DNA of 64,000 bases from Trichomonas vaginalis G3 (GCF_026262505.1 NC_067207.1:3294252-3358251), one strand, 5' to 3'; counted from the first letter of the stretch, positions 53,601 to 63,429 are shown. A program made the numbers and translations. Notes: a model not told the origin generated them from the letters alone.

Positions 53601-53934
53601 AGTTCATTCTAAACTCCCTTAGATGCTGCAGAATCTCCCTCGGCGATTTATGAAGTACTGTATTGATATATTGATCTTCACATAAAGATTGAACTAATCC
53701 ATACATTCCTTTGATATGTGAGATGAGTTTCTGTATCTCTCCATGCTCCTTTGGCGATGCGATCTGTCCTGGACGTACTCTATTCATCACATTTGATCGA
53801 AATTTTTGTAATTCTGCGCAAATGCATGCGATTTTGCATCTGTGAACAACAACTTTCCTGTACATGACAAGAATTTGATGAATATCGACTTTAATCTGTG
53901 GTACCCATTGAATTAATGGTGTATTTATTGTCAT
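50608..53934 (-). CDS. TKL-type protein kinase with N-terminal helical domain and C-terminal ARM repeats
   Basis: A 1108-aa protein. Residues 1-200 are helical, ending in a coiled coil, like the helical bundle before the kinase in MLKL-type proteins. The kinase domain spans about 218-480: glycine loop GHGAFA (227-232), K252, E270, catalytic loop HRDLKSLN (343-350), DFG 363-365, APE 388-390. HRDLKSLNVLL and the VGTVQWMAPEVL segment place it in the TKL group, expanded in trichomonads. Residues about 520-1108 form armadillo/HEAT-like repeats. All catalytic residues are present. ATCAATAAA precedes the ATG; no standard initiator. It lies convergent with the beta-helix array. Confidence 0.88.
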   Translation of the reverse strand: MTINTPLIQWVPQIKVDIHQILVMYRKVVVHRCKIACICAELQKFRSNVMNRVRPGQIASPKEHGEIQKLISHIKGMYGLVQSLCEDQYINTVLHKSPREILQHLREFRMNFNALTVSLKLANKDPLPLNQAQEAIDDLADLQDIVERLKFMKNENLLQESNSVLYAKRLEELEGIVREYQNDEEESNQSLREKTRILTQEEINDKVKFLEPWIYKQFDFDLKKVIGHGAFADVYWSYQVSDNMNNRIVAVKKMKAAHFTQYSLEMFMREITIFSKMNHPAILPFVGVTITPPFYIVTEFMEGGCLYNRLHDNQPLRDPTKLTIIAIGVAHAMKYLHSQGIVHRDLKSLNVLLDANDFPKVCDFGMSRTLPENGELMSGSVGTVQWMAPEVLKSERYTEKADVYSYGVLLWELLTGDSPFKKMRDVQVTIAVLSSNARPMMPPNPSRISKLIKICWDTDPDKRPDFETIAKILESGELDFPGARREDIEAYINLLNEQDTSSVKIDINTPSQETAQDIVDKFSDPEKCLDSILKAESLFDEENWTQLFLNANIAEKIHESLTKCEDARVANVLFQLIAKCFRNNEFLHKFIDLQPVEALIEVVRHLSSTSMSYCVEVLTPLLKLNLLKLNGEVITKISAFLVTSQINQRKLTADFLKEMIDRKCYEEEASLANPVHNCLVNAMPETEGNLLFSIISLLEKLSTFKSAAEAIRSSVDGFKRLLELCKVSNEEIAYLSLVVVRRLSEELSSPNSDDKIKLFCGVFPSIVLRSSRFTNLSLTTLALSGRSVNGPKIIANCRECLSSLQKCLEINDEITTLISLKLLSTMFYFRSVFGMIEFLAKYIKPKYSHPSKNVRKLTAVCLSIFMKNATEDWTELIGEGLVEFIKGLFKEEDLLIDALKLCGVFSTKFDGSRLLSKSGIVQDIVNVLNKDDERLQELSCIVLASYSSQFPFSTPALDAIETILTFVEKDFAAPSSLIFIANVAINKQASIKIAKRVGILLKMIEEKRDNETIIRVLVALQRISANTEAAEIIIKENEKLFVLMSDLFGTSFEGYSYTIINSLSLISCAKEIVSKTQIPSLVYEKIRQMELTDPLRPQILNLVSRLVF

Positions 53935-54174
53935 TTTATTGATTTTTTTGCTATTTTTTATAAAAAACGATAGAAAAATTATATACTTACATAATCTAAT
54001 TACGAAATATAATTATATACCTACTATGGTTTAAGATAGTGTTGGGATTCATCAAAAACCACATTAAATTATGAGATGTTTCAAAAAATAGTGGCGATTA
54101 TGTAGATATCGCAATGAAATAGTCATTTTTGGCTAAGTTCCTGTGGTTTTTCGTTAGTTATACATCGTTTTAAA
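53935..54174. other. Upstream region of the TKL kinase gene
   Basis: AT-rich; no motif beyond weak TCA sequences. Confidence 0.4.
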
Positions 54175-54568
54175 TTAAGGGTGGCTTCCGACCAAATTGT
54201 CACTTTTTAGCCCAAGTGAGAAAATTTCGTAATTTATAACCAAGTTTTTTAAAATCTATATTTAATAAAGATTCTATTTTTCTTATTAAATTTCAAAAAT
54301 GAGGGGGTTCGGAATCGTCCACAAATTGCCGAAAGGGTTTTTGCCAGTTTTGAATCCGCTTATTTTTATTGACCAAAATTATAATAAATATAATTTTCGA
54401 TAAGTATTCTACCCAAATGATTCTTCAAAAAATTATTTTTCGGATTTTATTCCGTAAAAAAACGTTACAGAAAACGCCTATAAAATTTCGAATTTTCCCT
54501 AAAAAATTCAGTGCAGGTCGATTTAAGAGATTTTTCAAAAATAATCATATCAGTAGATAGAGTATAAT

Positions 54569-54576
54569 ATAGAGAA
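54569..54576 (+). repeat. hAT target-site duplication, left (ATAGAGAA)
   Basis: Exact 8-base match to 55692-55699. Confidence 0.8.
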
Positions 54577-55691
54577 TAGGGTTGTTAAAAATATCAAAAA
54601 TTAGCGTTTTGAAGACACCATGGTGTCTTATAATTTTCCCTTCCTTATTGGCGTGTAGAAATAAATGCGCCAATAGATTGAAGAAGAAGAATTGTTTTTC
54701 TCTTAATGAACTTTAATCCTTTTGATATAAGAATATTAAAAACAGTAATATAATTTCGATTTCGGAAATTAAATTTCCAAATTTTTTGTCGATTTCGGAA
54801 ATAACAGGATCCCGCATCCAACACGCAACAACAAAACACAAAACACACTTTTTGGTTCTTTCATTGTTTTAATCGTAATTTATGTAATACATGATTTGGA
54901 TAAATTTTACAAAAATAGAACCTATATTATATTCTTTTCAAAGATTCTTGCAAATCATCAAAAATAATTGTATTTTAAAAAACGATCAAATTATCCTTTC
55001 ATTATTTTAAACTTAAATTAGTTTTTATGATTGACTAAAGTAATCATATTTATTCATCATTAAATAAACAAAAAAATAATATTTGAGAGTTATTTCAAAA
55101 AAAACACATTGAATTTATTAATTTGTCTCAATTTCAGTATTATAAATTTTTATAGTTTCAATATTTTGAAATACACTTTTTAATATTTCAAAATTTATGA
55201 TATTTCAATGTATTAAGTGGTCTCAAATTGAGCTTCTCAAATATAAGTTGGCCTATTCAAATAATAAAATTAAATAATATTTAAAATAATAAATAAAAGT
55301 GATTGAGGTCATAGCAAAACGGCTGTTTCAGTCATTAATTCTTAAAAATAAAAAGGGTAAAAACTAAATAAAATGGGTAAAATTCAATAGTGTCTGTGCT
55401 ATCGTTCAATTTGAAGGTGTCTTTTGAAACCGCAAGACGCATTGAATTTTTGAATAGTGTATTATGGTTTGACAGACACCAATGAAAAAAATAAAATGAT
55501 ATTTATTTTAAATATATAAGATCCTTATATAAAATATAAATATTTTATCGTTTTATTTTCTTGTTTTAGAAATGTTTTTTATTGAAAAATCAATAAAACT
55601 AACTCCAAAATAAAATTTTTGATTTAAAGACACTATGATGACACCAGGCAAATCTTCCAAGACACCTATCGTCGGGAATCTAACAACCCTA
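54577..55691. mobile_element. hAT-like non-autonomous element nested in the TTAA element
   Basis: 1115 bp. The ends TAGGGTTGTTA (54577-54587) and TAACAACCCTA (55681-55691) are perfect inverted repeats. An 8-base duplication ATAGAGAA flanks them at 54569-54576 and 55692-55699. An 8-bp duplication and a TAGGG end are hallmarks of hAT elements. The element codes for nothing visible. It has many GACACC/GGTGTC motifs near both ends, such as the perfect 18-base palindrome at 54612-54629, which may be transposase-binding sites. Confidence 0.8.
54612..54629. repeat. Perfect 18-base palindrome in the hAT-like element
   Basis: AAGACACCATGGTGTCTT. A second small hairpin, TATTGGCG...CGCCAATA, follows at about 54646-54676. 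Confidence 0.85.
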
Positions 55692-55699
55692 ATAGAGAA
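55692..55699 (+). repeat. hAT target-site duplication, right (ATAGAGAA)
   Basis: Exact 8-base match to 54569-54576. Confidence 0.8.
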
Positions 55700-55824
55700 G
55701 CTTTATGAATAACTTAAAATCCGGGAAACTCAATATTCAACGAGAAAAACGCTTAACGAATCTCACTTTTAGTGTAAACATCACAAAAAATTGAGAGGGC
55801 TTTCTGGTCGGAAGCCTCCCTTAA

Positions 55825-57011
55825 ATTTTTCGAATTTACAGGCGAAATTATTTTTTTAATGGGGTATTTAATTGGAAGGATAACAAAATCAATGATAGAT
55901 GCTTGTGGTAAATAATGATTCGTTGTTTTTGGTCAGTATCTTTGAAAATGAAAATGCAAAAATTTCAATAAGTTGTTTATAATTCAAACAAATATAATTC
56001 TATGCACAAAATTTGTATGTAATCACAATTTTAAACCTAAATCTGTAAAACATTAGTAATATTGTTAATAAAAATATATACTTGATACAAATCATAGAAA
56101 ATTGCGTTGGATTTGCATGGTGTTGCATGTGTATGCTGTGGTTTGCTATTGATTCTGTTGAAAGTAATGGAATTAAAATTTGAAAAATAATATCCGAAAT
56201 TTATGAATAAATTCTATCTGAGAGGTGTTGGCTTATAGATATTGGAATTAACCGTTACATAAAATTCAATCGTATCCCAATATAGATGAAGTTAAATTGC
56301 AGGATCAATATTTTTTTTGATTTTTATATCACATGTCAATGCTATAAAGAGTGGCGGAGATATGAATACTAGTAACTTTATTCAAATATCGAATATCATC
56401 ATGTTTTTGTTTCCTTGTTAATCAAATTACCTTTAATTTAAATTATTTTGAATTCAAATAAAAAAATAGAAAGAGAAAAATGGGTATCTATATGAATTAA
56501 TAACCAACAACTCTGGAATGATGTGATTTTTGGCTTAGAGCAATTTAGAGGGCGATGCCCAAAATTTCTGGAAAAATAAGCCTACTGCTCTGATTAATTC
56601 ACAGGTCTGATAAGATAATTAATTTAAATATCATATCCTGATAAACTGAAACTTCCCGATTATAAATGAGAAATCATGTTTTCTGAAATAATCGTTAAGG
56701 ATATCTGCCCTTGGACTTTAGTGAATTGCATCTATATAAATTCGAGCTACAACGGTAAAAGAAAATGCTATAATAGATAAAATTTTGATACGGTAGTTTT
56801 TTATTTTGAATAGTATTAAGGTTTTAATAGAATTAGTAAAATATTATTATACGCACATAATTATGCATATTTGATTTTTATGACCCAAAATTTCTGTAAA
56901 TGTTACTGGATTTTTGATCGTAAAGTTTTTCAAATCTTCGTTAAATTTTTTTGATATTTAGATGCTTATTAAGAATTAAAAACTTTTATTTTGAGTCTTC
57001 TCAATTTCCGA
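55825..57011. other. AT-rich spacer
   Basis: About 1.2 kb upstream of the sphingomyelin-synthase-like gene. No gene is supported. TCATAG at 57012 and TCATTT at 57055 are candidate initiators for that gene. Confidence 0.45.
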
Positions 57012-57076
57012 TCATAGATTGCATTTAAATTTTGGACAACCAATCCAGCGACGTCATTTCAACAGACATAGAAGGC

Positions 57077-58883
57077 ATGGGCCCCAATGAACCAGAAGAG
57101 CTATCGCATCTTTCTGAAATTGAGATTCCAACAAAGATGGCTGCTCAAGAAAGTTGGAAATCAAACGATAGCAATTCCAACATACTAACCATTCAAATTA
57201 GTATGATTATATCATCCATGCTATCAATATTCTACCCCGAAGAGCCACATATCATGACAAAAATTCTTGCAGCCTTTAGAGATGTAATGTCGCTTTCTCC
57301 AAAGCTATTTCCATCATTTCCTCTTCAGATTGCATTCAATGTCTTCTTATTTATCCCATTAGCCATTATTATTGGTCTGAAATCCTATAGAAATGGCTTA
57401 CAATCTGAAAGTCCGAAAGTAGAACAAACACTTTCACTTTTCAAGAAGATCCTTAATGTCCTAACAATCCCAATTCACCTCCATACCGGATCAGCATTGG
57501 GTGCACTCCTTACCAGCATTCCAAATTCAGTGGCCATTGCCGCATCAGCCATTTTAGTGCATATTATTTGGAATTACACTATTTTGATCCTAGAATACCC
57601 TACCGGATTTGGCCACGATTTCAACATTATGATCGTATGGCTGATCGAAAATACGCCGGTCATCGTTTTCACGTTATATTCACTTATATTTTATGCTTTT
57701 CAGCAAAGTGTTGGTGTTTATGTCTGTACAATTTGCACAATTTTATTATCATCATTTTTCGTTTATTTAATTCTTGGAACATCGCTATTTTCAGGAAGAA
57801 GGCATAACGCAGTTGCTACGATTGCAGGATTTGCTACTTTTATCTTCACAAATCTTCTTCAATATTTAGTTCCATCAAAAACAGTTTATTGGCTTACATT
57901 TGCTTACATTTCTATGAATGTTATTGCTATATTCGGAGAATGGAAGCTTCCCACGCCGATCAACAAGAAAACGAGAAAAATCAACAAAGGAAACATGCAA
58001 ACATACGACGATGGACCAAATGATGGCGAAAAGAAGTCATTACGCAAGTTTATTTCACTTGAAAAACAAGATATCGCTACTCTTGGCGTATTTGTCTTTG
58101 GTATTTTATTCATGACCTTTTTCAACGCTATGGCTGCTCGTCAGATGCCTATTGGAACACCATTACCTGATTTCATCCATAATATCTTCCAGACAAGAAA
58201 TCAGAAGTTCCAAGACATTTTTAGAAATGCAGTTTTCAAACCTTCTCTGCGTCGTCTACATTGCATTTCTTGTCATATTATGCTTCATTTGCCCCGATGT
58301 CGCCAACGCTAGAAAGTTCCTTTTACTCTACGGTATCGAATGTGTCATCAGAGCCATTTCTTTTGTCATTACTTCGATGCCAGCACCATGTGCAGGTCTT
58401 CCAAACTGTCCTTGCGCTGATCCAAAGGAACTTGACCGTCTCCGCTCTCTTAATCCTCTCAAAATTGCTTTAACTTGGACTTTCGGATTCGGAATGTTCG
58501 CAAAATTGCCTCAATGCGGCGATTTAATTGTTTCCGGACACACAATGTTCATGTGGCAATCAAGCAGATGGATTATGGAGACAACATCCAGAATGTTGCC
58601 AACTCTTGGATCAACATTTGTCAAACTTGGTTCATTGTACACATTTTTGATTGGTATTTGCTATATTACATTGTCAAGGAACCATTATACCATTGATATT
58701 TGGTTCGGTTTCCTTCTTTCTGAAGGATGTTACTATCTTTATGGACTTCTCGAAGAAAGAGTTGATGATGCAAACAATAACTCGATCCCTGTGAAGATAT
58801 TAAGATGGTTCGAGACAAGAAAGTATCCAATCATGAAAGAGGAATACGAATCTGATGATTCATCAACACTTGTTGAAGTTTAA
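57077..58883 (+). pseudogene. Sphingomyelin-synthase-like enzyme with extra N-terminal membrane domain, split by a frameshift
   Basis: The first frame runs to 58312, the second covers about 58240-58883; one extra base (or two missing) near 58210-58255 separates them. The second part has the synthase catalytic motifs CGDLIVSGHT and SRNHYTIDIWFGF, giving the His-His-Asp set of the lipid phosphatase/SMS fold. The first SMS membrane helix (IATLGVFVFGILFMTFFNAMAARQMPIGTPLPD) is in the first frame. Upstream lie about seven further membrane helices (residues about 50-300), not part of standard SMS. The enzyme would move phosphocholine or phosphoethanolamine onto ceramide in Golgi or plasma membrane. 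The first in-frame ATG is 57077. No intron signals are visible at the shift. Confidence 0.75.
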
Positions 58884-59356
58884 TTTATTTGTAAACTCTG
58901 TTCTTTATTTAATTATAATAAAAAAAAATCCAAATTTCAGGATTTGATAATCTTTATCAAAACAAGCAACAGAACTCTATATTTTCTACTGGTGCTTTTA
59001 TTTCACAACAAAAACTACATTAATAATATTGCTTTTGAATCAATTATTATATTAATCGAATATCCATTTATCATTCTGTCATTTTGGACTTTATGAGACT
59101 TTTTTCAAAGGAGATATATTCTTCTAAATAAAATCTTTTTGCTTCAAACTGTAAATCAACTTTTCAATAATTTTATGAACTGATTCAAAAAGACGATGAC
59201 GATATAAAATTGTAAACAGTCGATAACGATATCGTTGCAGCCAAAAAAATACTACAAAAGTTGAGAAATGAAATATCTGAAAATCCGAAAGTATTTTGAT
59301 TTAAGAGTATAATTCAATGGAACAATCTAATTGAATATACAATTTAATTGACAATA
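58884..59356. other. Spacer, possibly with decayed ankyrin N-terminus
   Basis: About 470 bases. Around 59170-59300, codons such as IQKDDDD and AAKKILQKLRNEIS could be the remnant of an N-terminal domain of the following ankyrin gene, but stops interrupt them. Confidence 0.35.
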
Positions 59357-60106
59357 ATGAATCAGGATAACACACCTGATGTTTCAAGTCAATCAGAAGA
59401 TATCTTACATAAAATAGAAGATCTTGCCAATAGTGATGATTTCTTTGCTACTTACGAATTCCTTGATGAACTTTCAGAAAAAGGAAATCATGAAATGTTT
59501 GTAAAAGCTTGTGAAGCAGGACTTTGTGATTGCGAGATCTTTTATGTACGAACTAATATCCTTATTCAGGCCTGTTCCAATGGAAATTTCAGACTTGCCA
59601 AAGATCTCGTAGATTACGGTTGCAACATTAAATCAAAGGATATGTATGGACAATCTCCGCTGACAGTAGCTTCAGCAGCTGGTGCTCTTGAAATTGTTAA
59701 ATATCTCATATCTGCTGGAGCTGATAAAGAAATAGGGGATTTATCTGGAAACACTCCGCTCATAAATGCATCAAGAAATGATCAACTTGAAGTTGTTAAA
59801 TATCTGATCTCTATTGGTGCTGATAAAGAAGTAGGTGGTTATAGAACTCCACTCTTTTCAGCCTTAGAAAATAATCACCCTGAAGTTGTTCAATACCTCA
59901 TCTCAGTTGGAGCTAATATAAAATTACTCAACAGTAATGGATATTCACTACTAATGTATGCATCATGCAATGGTTATACTGAAATTGTCAAATGCCTTAT
60001 TGATGCTGGAGCTACCCTAAAGTTTTTGTTATTGGAATCTGACACGCCCGTAAATTTTTATAAAAGCTCATTAATACAGCTCCCTGATTGGAGACATTCT
60101 TTGTGA
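59357..60106 (+). CDS. Ankyrin-repeat protein, probably truncated at both ends
   Basis: A 249-aa frame from ATG 59357. The first 60 residues (HKIEDLANSDDFFATYEFLDELSEKGNHEMFVKACEAGL) match an internal segment of the protein at 36984, so the usual N-terminal domain is missing. About five ankyrin repeats follow (GQSPLTVASAAGALEIVKYLISAGADKE). The last repeat breaks off after LIDAGATLKF and continues into unrelated sequence (LLLESDTPVNFYKSS...). There is no initiator upstream. This could still be expressed, but a pseudogene fragment is more likely. Confidence 0.6.
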   Translation: MNQDNTPDVSSQSEDILHKIEDLANSDDFFATYEFLDELSEKGNHEMFVKACEAGLCDCEIFYVRTNILIQACSNGNFRLAKDLVDYGCNIKSKDMYGQSPLTVASAAGALEIVKYLISAGADKEIGDLSGNTPLINASRNDQLEVVKYLISIGADKEVGGYRTPLFSALENNHPEVVQYLISVGANIKLLNSNGYSLLMYASCNGYTEIVKCLIDAGATLKFLLLESDTPVNFYKSSLIQLPDWRHSL

Positions 60107-61234
60107 CATATACCATATACTTATGTAGGCACTAGAGAATCTACCATATGATTTTAGTAGTCTACTAATGACATTCATAGTGCAATTAGACGAAATTTAT
60201 TTTGCTTGTAAAACCACACTACATGAAGATCCAAACCCATTATTATAACATTATATTACTGGTACATAGTAGTATATATTGCTGAGGTTGAAATCTAAAT
60301 CTAAAAAGTTATCAAGATATCAAACTAATGTAATTGGCCTAGTCTATTCAATTACAGATATATTAATATATATGATCCGGTGAATTGATTTATACATAAT
60401 GACATGATATATAAAAAAAATTATAATATTTTAAAATTAGAGTTAAAATTTCACATATCTACATGCAAATGGCTAGAAATGTTATGCATATATCAATCTC
60501 GGTTGTGATTTTACTATATAGGAAAATATGTCGGAGTAATGATTCAAACTTTCAAAGTAATGCTTTATTTGAACAATATGAATTGAAATTCATTTTGATA
60601 AGTCAGGCTATGAATGATAATGATATAATAACAGTTTAAAAAAAGATAATATTATAAATTTTGAAAAGATTGATATTTTTTATTTAATTTGGAATATTCT
60701 TAATTCCAATTGATGTAGAATGTGGTATCATGTCAATTTTTGAAATTCGACTAATTTTGGAAAGACATTTTGAATTGGGTATCAATTGTTAAAATTAAGC
60801 TTGGTTATTAAGGTAAGTCAAATGCAAAATAAGGGAGAAGACAATATTTGTAATTAAATGTAACAAATTCACAATTTGAAGAATATCAATATAATTTGAA
60901 AAAATTGTTAATTTCATAGGCAACAAGATATCTATTGACACTGCATATAATTGTGAATATATTGTTCATTTCAAAATTGATAGAGATTTAAAAACTACAT
61001 GCGTAAAATGAAAACTGATGATAAATGATATAAACTAATATGATTTTATAACATTGAGTGTTTTGATAAACTAAATAGATGTAGAATTCAATAATTATTG
61101 AAAATATTAAGATTTTTAAAGATAAATACAAATCATATGGTAAATTTGTGCTTAAGGGATTTGTGAATAAGGTATATTGTTTATGTACTAATTATATGTA
61201 TGGACAGGCAAGAAAATAAAGAGATTGTATAATG
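60107..61234. other. AT-rich spacer
   Basis: About 1.1 kb with no supported gene or clear repeat. Confidence 0.5.
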
Positions 61235-61291
61235 AGAATGTGATTGCAAAAGTTTGACCGACAAGAGTGTAATATGCACTCCTGTCGGTCA
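61235..61291 (+). repeat. 57-bp direct repeat copy 1 with 35-base hairpin
   Basis: Identical to 61357-61413. Bases 61256-61290 fold as GACCGACA-A-GAGTG with CACTC-C-TGTCGGTC, 13 base pairs with one internal mismatch. Confidence 0.9.
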
Positions 61292-61294
61292 CAA

Positions 61295-61343
61295 TGTGTC
61301 ATTCCGGGAGACATTGCCACTGCATGTCTCCCAGAATGAGACA
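61295..61343. repeat. 49-base hairpin between the direct repeats
   Basis: TGTGTCATTCCGGGAGACAT pairs with ATGTCTCCCAGAATGAGACA (about 18 of 20 positions) around a 9-base loop (TGCCACTGC). Confidence 0.85.
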
Positions 61344-61356
61344 ATTTGTTGCAATC

Positions 61357-61413
61357 AGAATGTGATTGCAAAAGTTTGACCGACAAGAGTGTAATATGCA
61401 CTCCTGTCGGTCA
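61357..61413 (+). repeat. 57-bp direct repeat copy 2 with 35-base hairpin
   Basis: Exact copy of 61235-61291, 122 bases downstream. The hairpin is at 61378-61412. The segment GATTGCAA before each copy is also inverted as TTGCAATC at 61349-61356. Confidence 0.9.
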
Positions 61414-61659
61414 AAATACCGCTATCTGAACCCAATTCCGGACCAGTACCCCATTTTGCGATTAATCCAATGGGAATCACTTCCAACATTAGAACTTTAT
61501 AGGTGGATCCCATTAATTTATTAAATTGTTCGATCTATTCCTGCATACTACTTTCAAATTAAGAAAGTTCTTGTCTAATGCATGAATATTTTCATACGCA
61601 TTGCATCAATGATCTAACAATTTAAAGCTCGCTAACAACCTAAAGCAAAAAACAAAATG

Positions 61660-61848
61660 ATCTGCTAACTATGCAGGCAGCTCAAGCGCACCAAGGGGAG
61701 GCGTTTTTCTGAATTGGGCGATCTTCGTGAGATCTCAGGAGGCGAAGATTCGGAACCCAACCGGCTTCAAGCTGTAACATCTTGCTAGCAGGCCATACAT
61801 TTTTAAACCGCCTCTAACCGTTCCTCTCGACCACATTATCGGCATTCA
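61660..61848 (-). ncRNA. Candidate structured noncoding RNA (GC-rich island, pseudoknot)
   Basis: A stretch of about 190 bases near 50% GC in a background below 30%, with no coding frame. Nested pairing: ATCTTCG 61721-61727 with CGAAGAT 61743-61749, TTGGG 61714-61718 with CCCAA 61756-61760, and CAGCT 61678-61682 with AGCTG 61770-61774. GAGGCG 61698-61703 can pair with CGCCTC 61809-61814, crossing the last helix. The minus strand is preferred: its 3' flank has T-runs (about 61647-61660) that would end Pol III transcription, and its 5' flank has a TATATATA stretch. I cannot match it to a known RNA class. It may instead be a repeat remnant. Confidence 0.35.
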
Positions 61849-61849
61849 T

Positions 61850-63111
61850 ATATATATTTGAATATTAAGACGAATAAAACCATTTGTTTGATCGAAATTG
61901 AGTAATTTATTGTTAAAATAAAAAAAATTAAGAAAAAAGTTTGTCATTTTCTTTGATATTTATATATTTGAAATCTACCTTATAAATATATCATTAATTT
62001 ATCCCATTTTAATATTATGAGTATCAAATGCGAAAATCAAAAAAAATACTGTCCTGATTCGAACTCAATCCATTTAATCTTGGCATACAGACCATCCCAT
62101 TATGCCAAAAAGTTTATTGTTTGTTTTCTTAATAATAATATAAGATCGCTTATTTTTTATTTTGCTTCTATTAAAATTTAGCATTTTATATCACCAATCA
62201 TTAATCTTCTTAAGTAAGATTTATATTTTCACTTTATAATTTGTTCTAATCGAATATTTTTTTTTATTCAAAAATTTTAACCCTATTTTTTGATAATAAA
62301 TGTACCACCACATTTTCTACCTATATTTGATAAATGTCAAACATATTTTTACTTAATTTCCTTTAATTTTTTTTATATTTTTTTTTATTCAGTCTCAATT
62401 TCATATTACTTTATATATTCTGGATATAAATTCCATAACTATATCATTGCATTTAAAAATATGGCTCAAATATGATTCTTTATAGGATTTTTTTGTAATA
62501 CGCCAAAAAATCACGACTTCTAGCCTTCTCATTATGTGCATTATTCCTATAAACCGTCTTAGCCCCTGAATATATAGTTGCAAATTAGATAAACAATATA
62601 TCGCCAAATAAATTATTTCTGATTATCGACAACACATAGCCATTCTGTTCTAACCATTAGGCAAAATACCCCGACAAGCCAAAAAAAGCACAACTCATGA
62701 TCGTGCCAGACATCAATAATCTTTTGACGTGATTTGTGCCAAACTCTCAAGAAAATCAATCGTTGGCATTTATTCCTAATATGTTATTATAATGCATCAT
62801 AGAGAACAAAAAATAATACCACATCAAAATAAAATAAGGCTGATTTCATCTCAAACTTTTAATTTTAACAAAGACACATATTGAAATATCATCACCACAT
62901 ATGGTAGAATATTGCCATATAATTGACACTTGACTTTTACACAAGCTCAAAATCAGCATCCCCATAGGATATTAGGTTTTCGAGAAAACAACACGGGATA
63001 AAAGTACACATATATATCTATCTAATTTCATAAAATCAAGTTGCTATATTTATCTGGAATGGTAAGATCCAACAAACAAGTGTGATTTGGTGTCACTTTT
63101 TTGTCCAATAA
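61850..63111. other. AT-rich spacer with tRNA-like sequences
   Basis: No protein gene is supported. It contains the tRNA-like sequence at 62044-62107 and a weaker one with an A-box-like TTGCCTAATGGTTAGAACA on the minus strand near 62650-62675. Confidence 0.4.
62044..62107 (-). pseudogene. tRNA-like sequence with A and B boxes (degenerate)
   Basis: Minus strand: A box TGGCATAATGGG and B box GAGTTCGAATC at tRNA-like spacing (44 bases from A-box start to TTCGA). Arms do not pair well. Related in type to the sequence at 12294-12366. Confidence 0.3.
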
Positions 63112-63429
63112 CAAAAATTTAAGGGTAATATTGAAGAAAAGCATTCAATTGGGTATACTCCACTCATTGAGGCTGCAAGAGTGGGTTGTGTTGATGTTGT
63201 TCAATGCCTTATCTCTGCCGGAGCTAATCTCGAAAATGCTGATGATAATGGTGATACTCCACTCATACATGCGACAACTCAGCATCATCTTGAAGTTGTC
63301 AAATGTCTTATCGCTGCTGGAGCTAATCCAGAAACAAAGGGCTCTCAAGGTCGAACTGCAGAAATTAATGCAAAAGCTTATGGCTGTCAAGATATCTATG
63401 AATATCTTTCCTCTCTTCATGCTAAGTAA
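63112..63429 (+). pseudogene. Ankyrin-repeat gene fragment, 5' truncated
   Basis: The frame is open from 63112 (after TAA 63109-63111) to TAA 63429 with about three ankyrin repeats (GYTPLIEAARVGCVDVVQCLISAGANLENADDNGDTPLIHA). There is no ATG start in frame. The end, KAYGCQDIYEYLSSLHAK, is a normal family C-terminus (compare SDYLKSIGAK at 38042). It is likely the 3' end of a lost gene. Confidence 0.7.

Larger units (their letters stand above)
54179..55820. mobile_element. TTAA-flanked TIR element (outer element of a nest)
   Basis: The ends GGGTGGCTTCCGACCA (54179-54194) and its inverted partner (55805-55820) match at 15 of 16 positions. Both are flanked directly by TTAA (54175-54178 and 55821-55824), the target duplication of piggyBac-type elements, although piggyBac ends normally begin CC rather than GGG. 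There is no transposase frame. It is interrupted by the hAT-like element at 54577-55691; without that it would be about 520 bases. Confidence 0.6.

Noticed and set aside
58100..58320. An intron explaining the frame change in the sphingomyelin-synthase-like gene
   Set aside because: No GTAYGT donor or ACTAACACACAG-type acceptor is present in the overlap.
61660..61848. RNase P or SRP RNA as identity of the GC-rich island
   Set aside because: A short similarity to the 3' end of human RNase P RNA (CCCAATTCAG) is not backed by the conserved core regions, and the size is too small.
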